A stretch of 54,434 nt of DNA from CAYIHX01 sp964363305 (GTDB lineage Bacteria > Bdellovibrionota > UBA1018): positions 1 to 54,434 of the forward strand of contig CAYIHX010000027.1 of NCBI GenBank assembly GCA_964363305.1, given 5' to 3'. A program made the translations under genes and the position numbers. Positions 31,504 through 43,650 of the stretch are shown here, piece by piece (within the stretch, counting starts at the first letter, position 1; every line of letters begins with the position of its first letter). A model generated the notes under the pieces. It saw only the letters and a program-made list of their open reading frames with translations, did no database searches and was not told where the DNA came from.

Positions 31504-32344
31504 TTTTTCTCCTGGTGACTGGGTAAAGGGAGACGCCTAAGTGATAGACTGAATCCCGGTGGGTGGACTTTTGAAGGACGTCACAAAAGCTCCTTCTGAA
31601 TTCTTTGATCATTTTTTTTGCCTCTGGAAGCTGGGCCGAGTCGATGGCCATCGTCATCGACGTTTGGTCTCTTTGCTCGATGGGCACCTCTTCGAGCGCC
31701 ACCAGCGCCATCTCGAGCACTTGTTTCTGCAGCTTTCTGAAGGCGGTCGCGGTGAAATCGTTTCCGAGAGTGGTGTTGTTGCCCGAGTGATTGGTCCACG
31801 ACCCGTCGGCGGCCAGCTCGAGATACTCGAGCCGAAGCAGCCGCTCGATGGCGGCGTTGGCTTCATTCACGCTGATGCCGAGCATGCGCGCGATGTATCG
31901 CGGGCTCGATTCAAATCCCTCCACGCTGACCAGCTCGAGGATGGCGTAGTGATACCAGTCGGCGATCATCTGAAAGTGGTCCAAGGCCAGTTGCTGAAAT
32001 TGAGTTTCGGGCGAAGCGGGGAGACGGGTCTGGCGCTTCGAGGATTTTTTCAGGAGGATGGCATCCTCGAATTTTTTCACCTCGCTCGGAGCCAGCGCGA
32101 GGCGGGAAGCGATATTCCTCATCACGTTGATGGTGATTCCGCGTTTTCCGTGCAAGAGCTTCGACAGAAAGGCCGGCTCGAGGGCCAAGGCTCTCGCGAA
32201 CGCCCGGAGCGAGTACTTGGGGTTGGTCTTGCATCGACGAAGCAGCTCGGTCTGCAGGTAGAGCCGAAAATCACTCGGTGCCTTGGGCGGCGCCGAGGCG
32301 TCTTCCGGGCTCTTTCTCGTGGATTTTTCGACAGCGACTTTCAT
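31493..32344 (-). CDS. TIGR02147/DUF4423 family regulator
   Basis: 283 residues. An N-terminal helix-turn-helix (YSLRAFARALALEPAFLSKL, then LHGKRGITINVMRNIASRLA) is followed by the DUF4423 domain (QFQQLALDHFQMIADWYHYA, ILELVSVEGFESSPRYIARM, LGISVNEANAAIERL). This is the TIGR02147 family, common in Bdellovibrio and Fibrobacter and usually paired with a secreted protein gene. It heads the operon with the HELTH protein. A perfect palindrome lies 40 bp upstream of its start and may be its own operator. Confidence 0.85.
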   Translation of the reverse strand: MKVAVEKSTRKSPEDASAPPKAPSDFRLYLQTELLRRCKTNPKYSLRAFARALALEPAFLSKLLHGKRGITINVMRNIASRLALAPSEVKKFEDAILLKKSSKRQTRLPASPETQFQQLALDHFQMIADWYHYAILELVSVEGFESSPRYIARMLGISVNEANAAIERLLRLEYLELAADGSWTNHSGNNTTLGNDFTATAFRKLQKQVLEMALVALEEVPIEQRDQTSMTMAIDSAQLPEAKKMIKEFRRSFCDVLQKSTHRDSVYHLGVSLYPVTRRKNEN

Positions 32345-32383
32345 GAGGGCTGCACTACTTCGAGATAGCGCAACGGGTCAATT

Positions 32384-32406
32384 ATTGTGTACACAATGCG
32401 TGTACA
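32384..32406. promoter_or_regulatory. Palindromic operator candidate upstream of the TIGR02147 operon
   Basis: ATTGTGTACACAAT (32384-32397) is a perfect 14-bp palindrome; its core GTGTACA (32387-32393) recurs at 32400-32406, 13 bp on. It lies just before the regulator gene start (32344) and could also serve the divergent exported gene at 32800. The remaining 32407-32799 holds only a doubtful frame (32413-32673). Confidence 0.5.
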
Positions 32407-32412
32407 TCTAAA

Positions 32413-32673
32413 GTGGACACGCTTGGACGCGGGCGGTTGTACTATTTCAGCAAATCCTTTCCAGGGAAGGATCTCGATGTCCCCGATCATTCGGGGGTGC
32501 GCGTCTCTGGAGACGATGATGGCTTTGTGGATGAGTTTTTCTTCCTGAAGAGCCAGGATTTTCCAACCGATCGAGGCCCGAGTAGAAAAGCGCTGGAGGC
32601 CGCTAATGATTGGGAAAGATTCAGCTTTCTTTTAAATGGGTTCATCCCGCATCTATTATACGGTTTATCATGA
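32413..32673 (+). CDS. Doubtful ORF in the regulator/exported-gene gap
   Basis: An 86-codon frame opening with GTG 32413, without a clear ribosome site. The translation (GRLYYFSKSFPGKDLDVPDH, SGVRVSGDDDGFVDEFFFLK) is rich in Asp and Phe and matches nothing I know. It may be random or a decayed gene. Confidence 0.2.
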   Translation: MDTLGRGRLYYFSKSFPGKDLDVPDHSGVRVSGDDDGFVDEFFFLKSQDFPTDRGPSRKALEAANDWERFSFLLNGFIPHLLYGLS

Positions 32674-32799
32674 TGAACCTCAGCTCAGTTGAGGCGGGCC
32701 AGAGTCACCCGCGAAGGATCCGCCAGGCAATACCTGATTATTATTGTCTTGTATTGTGTTGAAAGATCAGATACAACGCACTCCGTGAATGGAGCTTTT

Positions 32800-33444
32800 A
32801 TGGACGCAAAAATGGTTTTCGGCTTTTCGATGTTGAGTCTGCTTGTCGGAGCGTCTCCGGCGACTTTTGCGGCGCCTCCGCAGTTGCAATTGACTGAACC
32901 AGGATTGAACGCGCAAGCCGCGCTCAGTGAGGCGAGATCAACGCGTTCACGAGCCGGTGAGTGGAGTTTTCACAACCGTCTGCAAACCCCCGTTTCCGCG
33001 AGATCCGTACCGGGAATCATTCAGCTCATTTTCGGTCTCGGTTACGAAGCACAGATCTTGGATGCTTTGGATAGCGGAGCCCGCGTGCGAATTGGCTTCT
33101 CCGGCGAAATCAACGTAGGTGCCACCCTGAACGTGATCAAGGTGGATGGGAGTAGCGATACGATGGCCATGGCGCTGGACGCTCCTACGCAAAAGCTTCT
33201 GGCGGGTGTTCAAGGCTCTCTCTTTATTGCCCCTACGGTTCAATTTTTTGACGGGGACGAGAACAACGTCTTCGGAATCGCGATCGGTGCCCGAGCGGTG
33301 CTCGATTCGCAGATCGCCGAGAACGTCGTGCTGCCCGAAGTGCGCCTGAATTTCAGGATCACCAACAAGAATTTCGTTGCGGGCCTTCGCTCGAACTTCG
33401 ACAACGACCACTTTTTTTACATCCAAAACCAGCTCACGTTTTGA
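32800..33444 (+). CDS. Exported protein, probably beta-rich outer-membrane-type, unknown
   Basis: 214 residues from ATG 32800, chosen because GGAG is 6 nt before it. Signal peptide KMVFGFSMLSLLVGASPATF followed by AA-PPQ. The mature part alternates short strands ending in Phe or Tyr (ARVRIGFSGEINVGATLNVI, GSLFIAPTVQFFDGDENNVF, GIAIGARAVL, EVRLNFRITNKNFVAGL) and finishes in HFFYIQNQLTF, a terminal aromatic residue as in outer-membrane barrels. It lies divergent from the TIGR02147 operon. No family recognised. Confidence 0.65.
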   Translation: MDAKMVFGFSMLSLLVGASPATFAAPPQLQLTEPGLNAQAALSEARSTRSRAGEWSFHNRLQTPVSARSVPGIIQLIFGLGYEAQILDALDSGARVRIGFSGEINVGATLNVIKVDGSSDTMAMALDAPTQKLLAGVQGSLFIAPTVQFFDGDENNVFGIAIGARAVLDSQIAENVVLPEVRLNFRITNKNFVAGLRSNFDNDHFFYIQNQLTF

Positions 33445-33453
33445 GCGTGGCGA

Positions 33454-35196
33454 TCACTGCCCCGCCAATCGGTTCTCCGTCATCGAGCAGGTCAGCAGCT
33501 CCGAAGCGACCAGCGCCTGATAGTCGGGCGCGAGGGCGCCGCGATTCTCGAGGTCGTAGCGTGCCTGAGTGCGGCCCTCGTAGCCGGCGCAGTTGGTTTG
33601 AACGGTGCCGATCTCGTTCGGACGGGTCTGGAGCCAGGGCTCGCTCTGAGCCGGGAGCGCGTTCGTGTAGAGATCTTCCTCTCGGGTAAAGAAGAGATCA
33701 TCTTCGCTCGGGGTCGGAACAGGCGGGATTTCGAAATCAGGAGAAATGCCGACCAGCTGGTTCGTGCGACCGGAAGGAAGATAGAAGCGCGCGATCGTCA
33801 GCCAGAGGCGAATTCCTCCGACTGGATACTGAAAGCCCTGTTGCACCGTGGCCTTTCCGAACGAACGCTGTCCGCCGATGAGACTTCGTCCGTGATCCTG
33901 GAGCGCGCCCGAGAGGATCTCGGATGCGCTGGCTGAGCCGCCGTTGATCAACGTCATCATGGGCAGGTCGGTCACGGCAGGCCGGTCGGTCGCATGGGTT
34001 TCCACTCGGTTACCGACCAGAGCACGCTCACTGAAGACGGTTTTACCTCGACCGAGGAAGAGCGAGGCGATGCAGATTGCCTGATCCGTGTATCCGCCAC
34101 CGTTGTAGCGAAGATCGAAAATGAGCGACTCCGCGCCCAGTGTCTTCAGCATTTGGATGCCATCTCTTACGCCGTCGCAGGCGGATACTTCGCCGAAAGT
34201 ATCGAGTTTCAGCAGCCCGGTCTTCACTCCATTGGTTTCGATGATTCGAGTCGATACGTTCGGGTTCACGATCCTTTCGCGCGTGATGACGAAGCGGAGG
34301 TGTCGTCTGCCACGCCGAACTCGCAGGGTGACCGGAGTTCCTGCCTCGCCGAGAATTTTTCTGCTGGCGTCCTGAGTTGTTTTTCCGTGCATTCGCTCGT
34401 TGTCGATGCTGACGATCACGTCCCGGGCGAAAACGCCTACACGGTGAGCTGGGCTGTTTTCGATCGGGGTCATGACGACGATGTCTTCACCCGCCTTTTG
34501 AAGCAGGATACCCACCCCGATGAACGAAGAGGCACTCGTATTCGAGCTGTCTACGTCATAGGCGATCGGGCTGATGCGGCTATGCGGATCGGCTTCGACC
34601 TCGATCTGCGCATTGATGGCCTCGGCGGTGACGACGGCTTCGTTCGCGGGCGTGACGACTCCGCCTTTTAGGGTCGCGAGGGCGACCTCGAAGGGCAGCG
34701 CAGTCATCCGGGCCCGCGAGTACGCGGCGAGCGCCTCGCTCTGCTCCCTTCTCAATTTGGTTTGATAGGCTCTGAAGCGACGCGCGTAGCTCGTATCGGT
34801 CTCGGACGACGGCTGAGAGGGTTGAAAGGAGACGAGTTTGAAATTCCCGAACGTGTCGAGCTCGGCCGCGATCTCGGCTCTGCGTTCTTCGAGGACCGAG
34901 GCCGGGAGCAGGTGCGCGGGAGGAGTCATCTTCGCGGCGAGCGCGTTCAGACCGGCGAGGCAGGTCAGAAATGTTTTCTTGCTGGCGACACAGCCCGCTT
35001 GTTTGAAATTCGCCGCGAGAAAGTTGAATTTCAGCCCGGTACCGGCCCAGTACTCCGCCATGGGTCGAAGGTCGGCTAGTGTCGGATGCGAATCATCCGC
35101 GATCTCCAGTGGCGTGGCTTCCGCCCATGGAGAAAAAGAGACGAGGCTGCCTACGAGCAGCCCGAGGGCCGCTCCGTACTGATTCGAAATTTTCAT
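33454..35196 (-). CDS. S41 family C-terminal processing peptidase (CtpA-like) with PDZ domain
   Basis: A periplasmic serine protease of about 580 residues (start ATG 35196; an in-frame ATG at 35202 is also possible). Signal peptide ISNQYGAALGLLVGSLVSFS, then a 150-residue helical N-terminal region. The PDZ domain is SSFIGVGILLQKAGEDIVVM, SPAHRVGVFARDVIVSIDNE. The S41 catalytic part includes GLLKLDTFGE, LIFDLRYNGGGYTDQAICIA, the nucleophile in LINGGSASASEILSGALQDH (about residue 420) and the base Lys in GGQRSFGKATVQQGF (about residue 446). Such enzymes trim C-termini of envelope proteins or clear misfolded ones. It converges with the exported barrel-like gene at 32800. Confidence 0.92.
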   Translation of the reverse strand: MKISNQYGAALGLLVGSLVSFSPWAEATPLEIADDSHPTLADLRPMAEYWAGTGLKFNFLAANFKQAGCVASKKTFLTCLAGLNALAAKMTPPAHLLPASVLEERRAEIAAELDTFGNFKLVSFQPSQPSSETDTSYARRFRAYQTKLRREQSEALAAYSRARMTALPFEVALATLKGGVVTPANEAVVTAEAINAQIEVEADPHSRISPIAYDVDSSNTSASSFIGVGILLQKAGEDIVVMTPIENSPAHRVGVFARDVIVSIDNERMHGKTTQDASRKILGEAGTPVTLRVRRGRRHLRFVITRERIVNPNVSTRIIETNGVKTGLLKLDTFGEVSACDGVRDGIQMLKTLGAESLIFDLRYNGGGYTDQAICIASLFLGRGKTVFSERALVGNRVETHATDRPAVTDLPMMTLINGGSASASEILSGALQDHGRSLIGGQRSFGKATVQQGFQYPVGGIRLWLTIARFYLPSGRTNQLVGISPDFEIPPVPTPSEDDLFFTREEDLYTNALPAQSEPWLQTRPNEIGTVQTNCAGYEGRTQARYDLENRGALAPDYQALVASELLTCSMTENRLAGQ

Positions 35197-35289
35197 ACAC
35201 ACTGATACTCCCGGCCAACGCGTTAAATCGAATTATGCGTCGCGTCAATAGGGGGTCGTGTTTTTTTTCCGCCTAGGGTAGCCGGGGCG

Positions 35290-35749
35290 TTAGGGCCCCT
35301 CGTAGCCCGCGAAATTGAGCATTTCTGCCACAATAGACTGAAGCGTGATCCCCGGAGTGGCGGCTTCCGGCGAATAAATGCAGCACACCAGGTATTCTCG
35401 CTGGTGCCGAAAATCGATACGTCGCCCGTGCTCGACGGCCCAGGCGTGCAGGAGGTGGAGCGCCGCGAGCCAGTCGGCTAGTCCGAACGGAGAGCTATTG
35501 ATCGAGTCGATGAAGACCGTGAAGCCGCGAACGCGGCCGGGGTACGTATGGGAATATTGGTAGAGCGAGCGCGTGATCGTGATGAACGGGTCGATTTTCA
35601 AGGAGGACCGCGCCAGGTTCTCCAACTCCTCATCGCTGAGATCTTTCGCGGTCAAGCTCTGTCGAGCGGACGAGAGCGCGGCAGCCCAGGCGGATTCCGG
35701 CTCGCCGGTCTGGGCGCTGAGCTCGCGTGCGAGGCCGCTCTTTTTCGAG

Positions 35750-35757
<8 letters not shown>
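35290..35757 (-). CDS. Conserved-looking protein of unknown function after metH
   Basis: 155 residues, no signal peptide. It starts 8 nt inside the end of metH (overlap 35750-35757), so it is translated with it. The helical N-terminus (LARELSAQTGEPESAWAAAL, then LTAKDLSDEELENLARSSLK) and the strand FTVFIDSINSSPFGLADWLA, ALHLLHAWAVEHGRRIDFRH give a compact alpha/beta fold. Contains CCIYSP. I do not recognise it. The 35203-35289 stretch downstream shows no terminator on this strand. Confidence 0.6.
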
Positions 35758-39577
<3,820 letters not shown>

Positions 39578-39598
39578 GTCTTCGGGAATAACTCAGGG

Positions 39599-40588
39599 GT
39601 GCGCTGGCTACAATTCGGAAAGATCGATTTGGCAAAAGGATTGGGGGGCGTGGAGGTCTGCGCACGGGCGCTTCAGCGTGAGTTGCGAGTGATGGGCCAC
39701 GAGGCCGCGCTTTCTTCGAATCCCCGAGACCTCCAAACCTCCTGGGATGTGATTCATACCCACGGAAGCAGCCCACTTTCGGTAGGGCAGTATTTCCGAG
39801 CGCGCAAGGCTCAGAAATCGGTTCGTTTTGCCCATACCCTTCATGGCACCACTCTCGGGCGAATGGCCGCGTGCGGCGAATGGCTCTGGCTCGGCGGTTA
39901 TCTCGCACAGCTGCGGGAGTTTTTCGGAGTTTGGTACGCCGACGAGGTTTTCGCAGTGCATGAGCGACTTTGGCTGGTTCGACTGGCCCGGGCGCTGGGA
40001 AAGTCCGTGACTATTGTGGGAAACGGTTGGGATTCGCAGGAGTCTTCCGAAGGTGAATCGCGGTTTGATCTCGAGAAGGCCGGGGGCGCCTGGGTCTACG
40101 TAGGGCGTGGCTCCGATGCGGTCAAGGCCGTGAATCGGTTGGTGAGTTGGCTAGGAGTGGATTCAGATGCCCGTTTGATTGCGATACCGGGAGAGGGCTT
40201 TCCGGACGGCCCGCGGACGCTTAAGACGGGGCGGCTCGGTACGGAGGAGATCCACCTGCTTTTAGCTCGTTCAGAGGGACTTCTTCTTTGTTCTCGCTAT
40301 GAAGGCTTGCCTCTGGTGGTTTTAGAGGCGCTGGCGGCGGGCGTTCCAGTCGTCGCCACGCGGGTGGGCGGGCTCAAGACTCTTGACCCTGAATTACGGG
40401 GAATTTCCTGGATCGCAGCCCAAGAGGCGGACTTGCCGACCGTCTGGAAGGAGCGAATATGGCAGGTTCAGGCTCTTGGACTGGGGGCCTCGCGGGAAGG
40501 ACGTCGGGAGTGGAACCGGGCTCGGCTTCCGACTTGGAGGGCTGTCGCTCTTGCTCATGAGATGAGAATAACGCGTTGCATCGATTGA
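39599..40588 (+). CDS. Glycosyltransferase family 4 protein
   Basis: About 329 residues from GTG 39599 (VRWLQFGKIDLAKGLGGVEV). The long in-frame extension upstream runs through metH on the opposite strand and is not believed. GT4 features: GGVEVCARALQRELRVMGHE at the N-terminus and the C-terminal nucleotide-sugar site RSEGLLLCSRYEGLPLVVLE, ALAAGVPVVATRVGGLKTLD (the E-x7-E region). Probably builds a surface polysaccharide or LPS sugar; no polysaccharide cluster is nearby. Divergent from metH. Confidence 0.82.
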   Translation: MRWLQFGKIDLAKGLGGVEVCARALQRELRVMGHEAALSSNPRDLQTSWDVIHTHGSSPLSVGQYFRARKAQKSVRFAHTLHGTTLGRMAACGEWLWLGGYLAQLREFFGVWYADEVFAVHERLWLVRLARALGKSVTIVGNGWDSQESSEGESRFDLEKAGGAWVYVGRGSDAVKAVNRLVSWLGVDSDARLIAIPGEGFPDGPRTLKTGRLGTEEIHLLLARSEGLLLCSRYEGLPLVVLEALAAGVPVVATRVGGLKTLDPELRGISWIAAQEADLPTVWKERIWQVQALGLGASREGRREWNRARLPTWRAVALAHEMRITRCID

Positions 40589-40606
40589 AATTTGACTCGC
40601 CATAAT

Positions 40607-41908
40607 ATGAAAGCTAGTGGCCCGCCTGTGCAGCAGGGGAACTGGGTTTTACTTAAGGTCTTCCGGGGGATTGTCGTGGCGCTGGGCTTGATGCAGGGAG
40701 GGGCCGCGTGGGCGATGCCTCCGATCATTGAGTGGCTCGGCCTGGTCCGTGCGCCGATCAATCGAGCGGCGTTGGGCAGTGGCACGGGGCGTGCCTTTCT
40801 CTCAGCGGTTGGGGTCGCCGACGAGGAGGCGTTAGCCTACCTTCTGGCTTCGGGGGGGGGCGCTTCCGCGAGAAGTGCGGCGATTCGAACTCTAGGGGAT
40901 GAGTTTCAGTCGCGATTGCTTTCTCTTCAAAAACAGATCGACACCTATCGCGAGGAAATCGCACTTCAGCGGGTTCAAGCACTGGCCACGGGCAATCGCC
41001 GCTTGGCGCTGGAGATTTCGTCTCAAGCGGAAATCGGAGAGAGATTGCTGGCCTCGCGTCTGGGACATCGCCTCTTTGCTCTCGGCGAGGGAGCCGAAGA
41101 GTGGACTCGGCTGCTCCGAGAGGGGCAAGCCGATTTGGTGGGAATGAGGAGCGGTCAGTCTGCACGTTTTTTTAAGGCTCTCGAATCGGCGGAAGATCCC
41201 TTCGAGGGCCTGAGGAAGGCTTCGACACGAGTTGCGATCACGGCGGCCGAGAAGGCCGAATTGGGGGGCCTCAGAAGAGGTTTCCGCTCGCTCCAGGCGA
41301 GGATGCAGGTTTGTCTCCAGGAGCGCGCGCCTGCGCAGAGATTGCGCCAGAGACTGGCGTACTGGCTGGGCGAAGTAGCGATCGAGGCAACCATGACGAC
41401 CGGGAGTGCCATCGGCGGGCAGGCTTTGGCTCAGGTTTTGGAGAGGGGTGAGGCCGGCTCCGTGACGACGGGGCAGATCGAGGTTTCTCTCGACAACCTT
41501 CCCAATGACATCCTGACCTCCGTATTCGCGACGAGCTTCGGGACGGGGGCTTTGGCCGTGTCGGATCGGTACAGGGTGCAATGGTTCGCCTACACCGCCT
41601 ATCAGGTCGGGATTGAAAATACTTTCGACGCGGTCACTTACCTGATTTCTCCCGCCGAGCGCATGCTCCAAGAGGATCCGAGTTTGCCGACTCAGACGGA
41701 CGCGCTGGCGCAGCATGGGGTCGCCAGCGCTTACTCTCTTGCGAATAGTTGGCATGAGGTCGGGGTGTTTCGCTGGGTCGACGGGCTTTCGTGCCTTGCG
41801 CAGGGAAATTTTCGGGCTCAGGCCGCGATTACGGGCTTTCGGACGCTCTATTCTTTCGGTGGCCATTTGACTTATTTCGCCCTTCGCTACAACGCCTTGA
41901 ATCACTGA
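40607..41908 (+). CDS. Large exported protein of unknown function
   Basis: 433 residues from ATG 40607. After a basic lead (KASGPPVQQGNWVLLKVF) comes a hydrophobic export segment RGIVVALGLMQGGAAWA-MP. The next 150 residues are helical and partly coiled coil (QSRLLSLQKQIDTYREEIAL, LEISSQAEIGERLLASRLGH). A middle hydrophobic section (IEATMTTGSAIGGQALAQVL, TSVFATSFGTGALAV) could be membrane-associated. Contains two Cys (QVCLQE, LSCLAQ). It starts 18 nt after the GT4 gene ends, so the two may share a transcript. No family recognised. Confidence 0.68.
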   Translation: MKASGPPVQQGNWVLLKVFRGIVVALGLMQGGAAWAMPPIIEWLGLVRAPINRAALGSGTGRAFLSAVGVADEEALAYLLASGGGASARSAAIRTLGDEFQSRLLSLQKQIDTYREEIALQRVQALATGNRRLALEISSQAEIGERLLASRLGHRLFALGEGAEEWTRLLREGQADLVGMRSGQSARFFKALESAEDPFEGLRKASTRVAITAAEKAELGGLRRGFRSLQARMQVCLQERAPAQRLRQRLAYWLGEVAIEATMTTGSAIGGQALAQVLERGEAGSVTTGQIEVSLDNLPNDILTSVFATSFGTGALAVSDRYRVQWFAYTAYQVGIENTFDAVTYLISPAERMLQEDPSLPTQTDALAQHGVASAYSLANSWHEVGVFRWVDGLSCLAQGNFRAQAAITGFRTLYSFGGHLTYFALRYNALNH

Positions 41909-41977
41909 AGTCAGGCTTTTCGGGTGTCTTTTTGCAAATCGGTCGCGTAGCCTCAGGGAATCGAAAGGACCTCTCTT

Positions 41978-42475
41978 ATGGCCGCACCTACAAAGATTCG
42001 CGATGGCTCAGTTGTCAACCTTGCTTATACCTTGAAGAATACCGGGGGCGAGGTCCTCGACCGCGCGACGAATGAGGAGCCCTTCACCTATATGCATGGA
42101 GGCCAGCAGATTGTTCTCGGTCTGGAGAACGCTTTGATCGGGCTTCAGGCAGGCGAAAAGAAAATGGTGAAAGTGGAGCCGACCGAAGGCTACGGAGAAA
42201 TCGATCTATCTTTGAAGCTCGTGGTCACCCGCGCGCAGTTTCCCGCCGGGTTAGATATCAAGGCAGGCATGCAGTTCGAGACCCGAACCCCAGATGGGCA
42301 CAATATTCTTTTTACCGTCGAAGGGGCGGAAGAAGACAAAATTTCGATCGATGGCAATCATCCGCTCGCGGGTCAGACATTGCTTTTTGATGTGGAAGTA
42401 TTGAGCGTTCGCGATGCGACCGCTGAAGAGAAGGCTCACGGGCATGCCCATGGGCCCGATGGTCACCATCACTGA
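41978..42475 (+). CDS. slyD: FKBP-type peptidyl-prolyl isomerase, SlyD-like
   Basis: A 165-residue proline isomerase and chaperone. The split FKBP domain is recognisable: VVNLAYTLKNTGGEVLDRAT, PFTYMHGGQQIVLGLENALI, GLQAGEKKMVKVEPTEGYGE, with the insert-in-flap domain LSLKLVVTRAQFPAGLDIKA in between, and HPLAGQTLLFDVEVLSVRDA. The tail HGHAHGPDGHHH is a metal-binding His tail, shorter than in E. coli SlyD (about 12 residues, 6 His). AAGGA lies 8-9 nt before the ATG. Its end overlaps the convergent phosphopantetheinyl transferase by 7 nt. Confidence 0.93.
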   Translation: MAAPTKIRDGSVVNLAYTLKNTGGEVLDRATNEEPFTYMHGGQQIVLGLENALIGLQAGEKKMVKVEPTEGYGEIDLSLKLVVTRAQFPAGLDIKAGMQFETRTPDGHNILFTVEGAEEDKISIDGNHPLAGQTLLFDVEVLSVRDATAEEKAHGHAHGPDGHHH

Positions 42476-43185
42476 TTTGCTAAGATCACGACTTCGCTTC
42501 GGACCCATCGATTTTCTAGCACCTCGGCCATGGCGGAGAGCAGGTGACCAGCTGGCCATCTGCTTCCCCATGCACGAGTGAGAGCGAATTGAAGGTGGAT
42601 CTTGCCTTGGTTGTTTGAGGCTTCGATGAGGCGGGCCGCTTCGAAGCCTTGATAGCGGAGAACCTGAGGATAGAGCGCCTTGAAGAGAGATTCTTTCGCC
42701 GAAAAAATGACTGCCGCTTGCACCTCCTCCGAGTCGAGGTGGGAACACAGGACGATTCTTTCCTCCGGGTCGGAGACGCGATTCCAGAGTGCCGGAGCGG
42801 TTTGCATTCGCGAGAGGCTTTCCCAGTCGATTCCGAGGCCGATCGCTTTCGAAGTGGGTGCGACGATCGCTTCAAGCACTCGCGCACCCGAGGCAGGGTC
42901 GACGGAATGGCTGATCGAGCCTGTCCAGCCCAGGGGCCAAAGGGGTCGGCGATCCGGAGTGGCTTGGAGCGAATGAACGAGCTCAGTGGCTGGGGCGCCT
43001 GCCCGAATGAGGGCCTCATGTGAGGCTTTTCGCCCCAATGCGAACTCGGCGCGGCGTGAGGGCGCCCATCGGTCGAACCCTGCTGGGCGCGCGCTGGGGA
43101 GCTGGCTCTCCAGCCAGCTTACGGCGTCGTGAGGCCAGGCTCCGACGATATCGAGTCGAGCTGAAGTGATAGTCTGGCGGTGCAT
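42469..43185 (-). CDS. 4'-phosphopantetheinyl transferase (EntD/Sfp superfamily)
   Basis: Adds the CoA-derived arm to carrier proteins. About 238 residues from ATG 43185 (MHRQTITSARLDIVGAWPHD); AGGGG lies about 9 nt before it, an earlier start at 43203 is less likely. Motifs of the EntD-type: GWTGSISHSVDPASGARVLE (P2), KAIGLGIDWESLSRM (the D-x-E metal pair), AAVIFSAKESLFKALYPQVL (P3, K-E-S-x-x-K). No NRPS or PKS gene is in the window, so the partner carrier protein is unknown. A long hairpin sits about 45 nt upstream of the start. Confidence 0.88.
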   Translation of the reverse strand: MHRQTITSARLDIVGAWPHDAVSWLESQLPSARPAGFDRWAPSRRAEFALGRKASHEALIRAGAPATELVHSLQATPDRRPLWPLGWTGSISHSVDPASGARVLEAIVAPTSKAIGLGIDWESLSRMQTAPALWNRVSDPEERIVLCSHLDSEEVQAAVIFSAKESLFKALYPQVLRYQGFEAARLIEASNNQGKIHLQFALTRAWGSRWPAGHLLSAMAEVLENRWVRSEVVILANQ

Positions 43186-43227
43186 GTGAGCGACCCCTAA
43201 CACTTATTGAGCTGTTGAAGAACTAGT

Positions 43228-43273
43228 CAGGCGAGCACGAGGTCGCCATTTGAGATGGCCTCGTGCTCACCTG
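43228..43273 (-). other. Long hairpin upstream of the phosphopantetheinyl transferase gene
   Basis: GAGCACGAGG (43233-43242) pairs perfectly with CCTCGTGCTC (43259-43268), with CCAT/ATGG inside (43246-43258) and CAGG/CCTG outside (43228-43231 with 43270-43273). The single mismatch between (C232/A269 on plus) becomes a U-G pair in a minus-strand RNA, so the structure is best read in the leader of the minus-strand gene. No T-run follows, so it is not an ordinary terminator. Confidence 0.6.
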
Positions 43274-43400
43274 GAAAATGAGCTAAGTACGCGCAGGTGC
43301 GCCCATTTATAGCTCGGCGGTCACCCTATTTGGCCTTGGCCCCGAACTTGCTTCTCTATCTACTCATAACATTACTCCAATTGGAGAGGAGACCTTGCAT

Positions 43401-43577
43401 ATGAAGAAGTCGATTTCTATTGTGGCTGCTGTGGCATTGTTCGCGATCATGGGTATGGTGGCCGGTTGTAGCTCGGCTGCAAAGGTGAGCGACGAGCAGC
43501 CTTCTGCCAGCATCGTGCAGGCCATTGAACCTGCGCCCGCCAACCTGGGTGCGTCGAGTTCTGGTCGCGGTCTATAA
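43401..43577 (+). CDS. Small lipoprotein of unknown function
   Basis: A 58-residue protein from ATG 43401, with GGAG about 10 nt before it. Lipoprotein signal KKSISIVAAVALFAIMGMVA and GCSS (lipobox V-A-G-C at about residues 20-23), leaving a mature chain of about 36 residues (SSAAKVSDEQPSASIVQAIE...) rich in Ala, Ser and Pro. It is a single-gene unit closed by a strong terminator, a pattern typical of abundant small envelope lipoproteins. No family recognised. Confidence 0.7.
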   Translation: MKKSISIVAAVALFAIMGMVAGCSSAAKVSDEQPSASIVQAIEPAPANLGASSSGRGL

Positions 43578-43610
43578 TTTTTTTCTGAAACGATTCAGGA
43601 GGATTTCAAG

Positions 43611-43650
43611 AGCCACCCGGGAATTTTCCCGCGGTGGCTTTTCGTTTTTT
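43611..43650 (+). terminator. Rho-independent terminator of the small lipoprotein gene
   Basis: AGCCACC (43611-43617) pairs with GGTGGCT (43633-43639), continued inside by CGGGA/TCCCG, and is followed by TTTTCGTTTTTT. It ends at the stop codon of the converging barrel gene. Confidence 0.9.

Noticed and set aside
35255..35275. T-run as a terminator downstream of the unknown gene after metH
   Set aside because: The run is on the plus strand with no gene ending into it and no stem before it.
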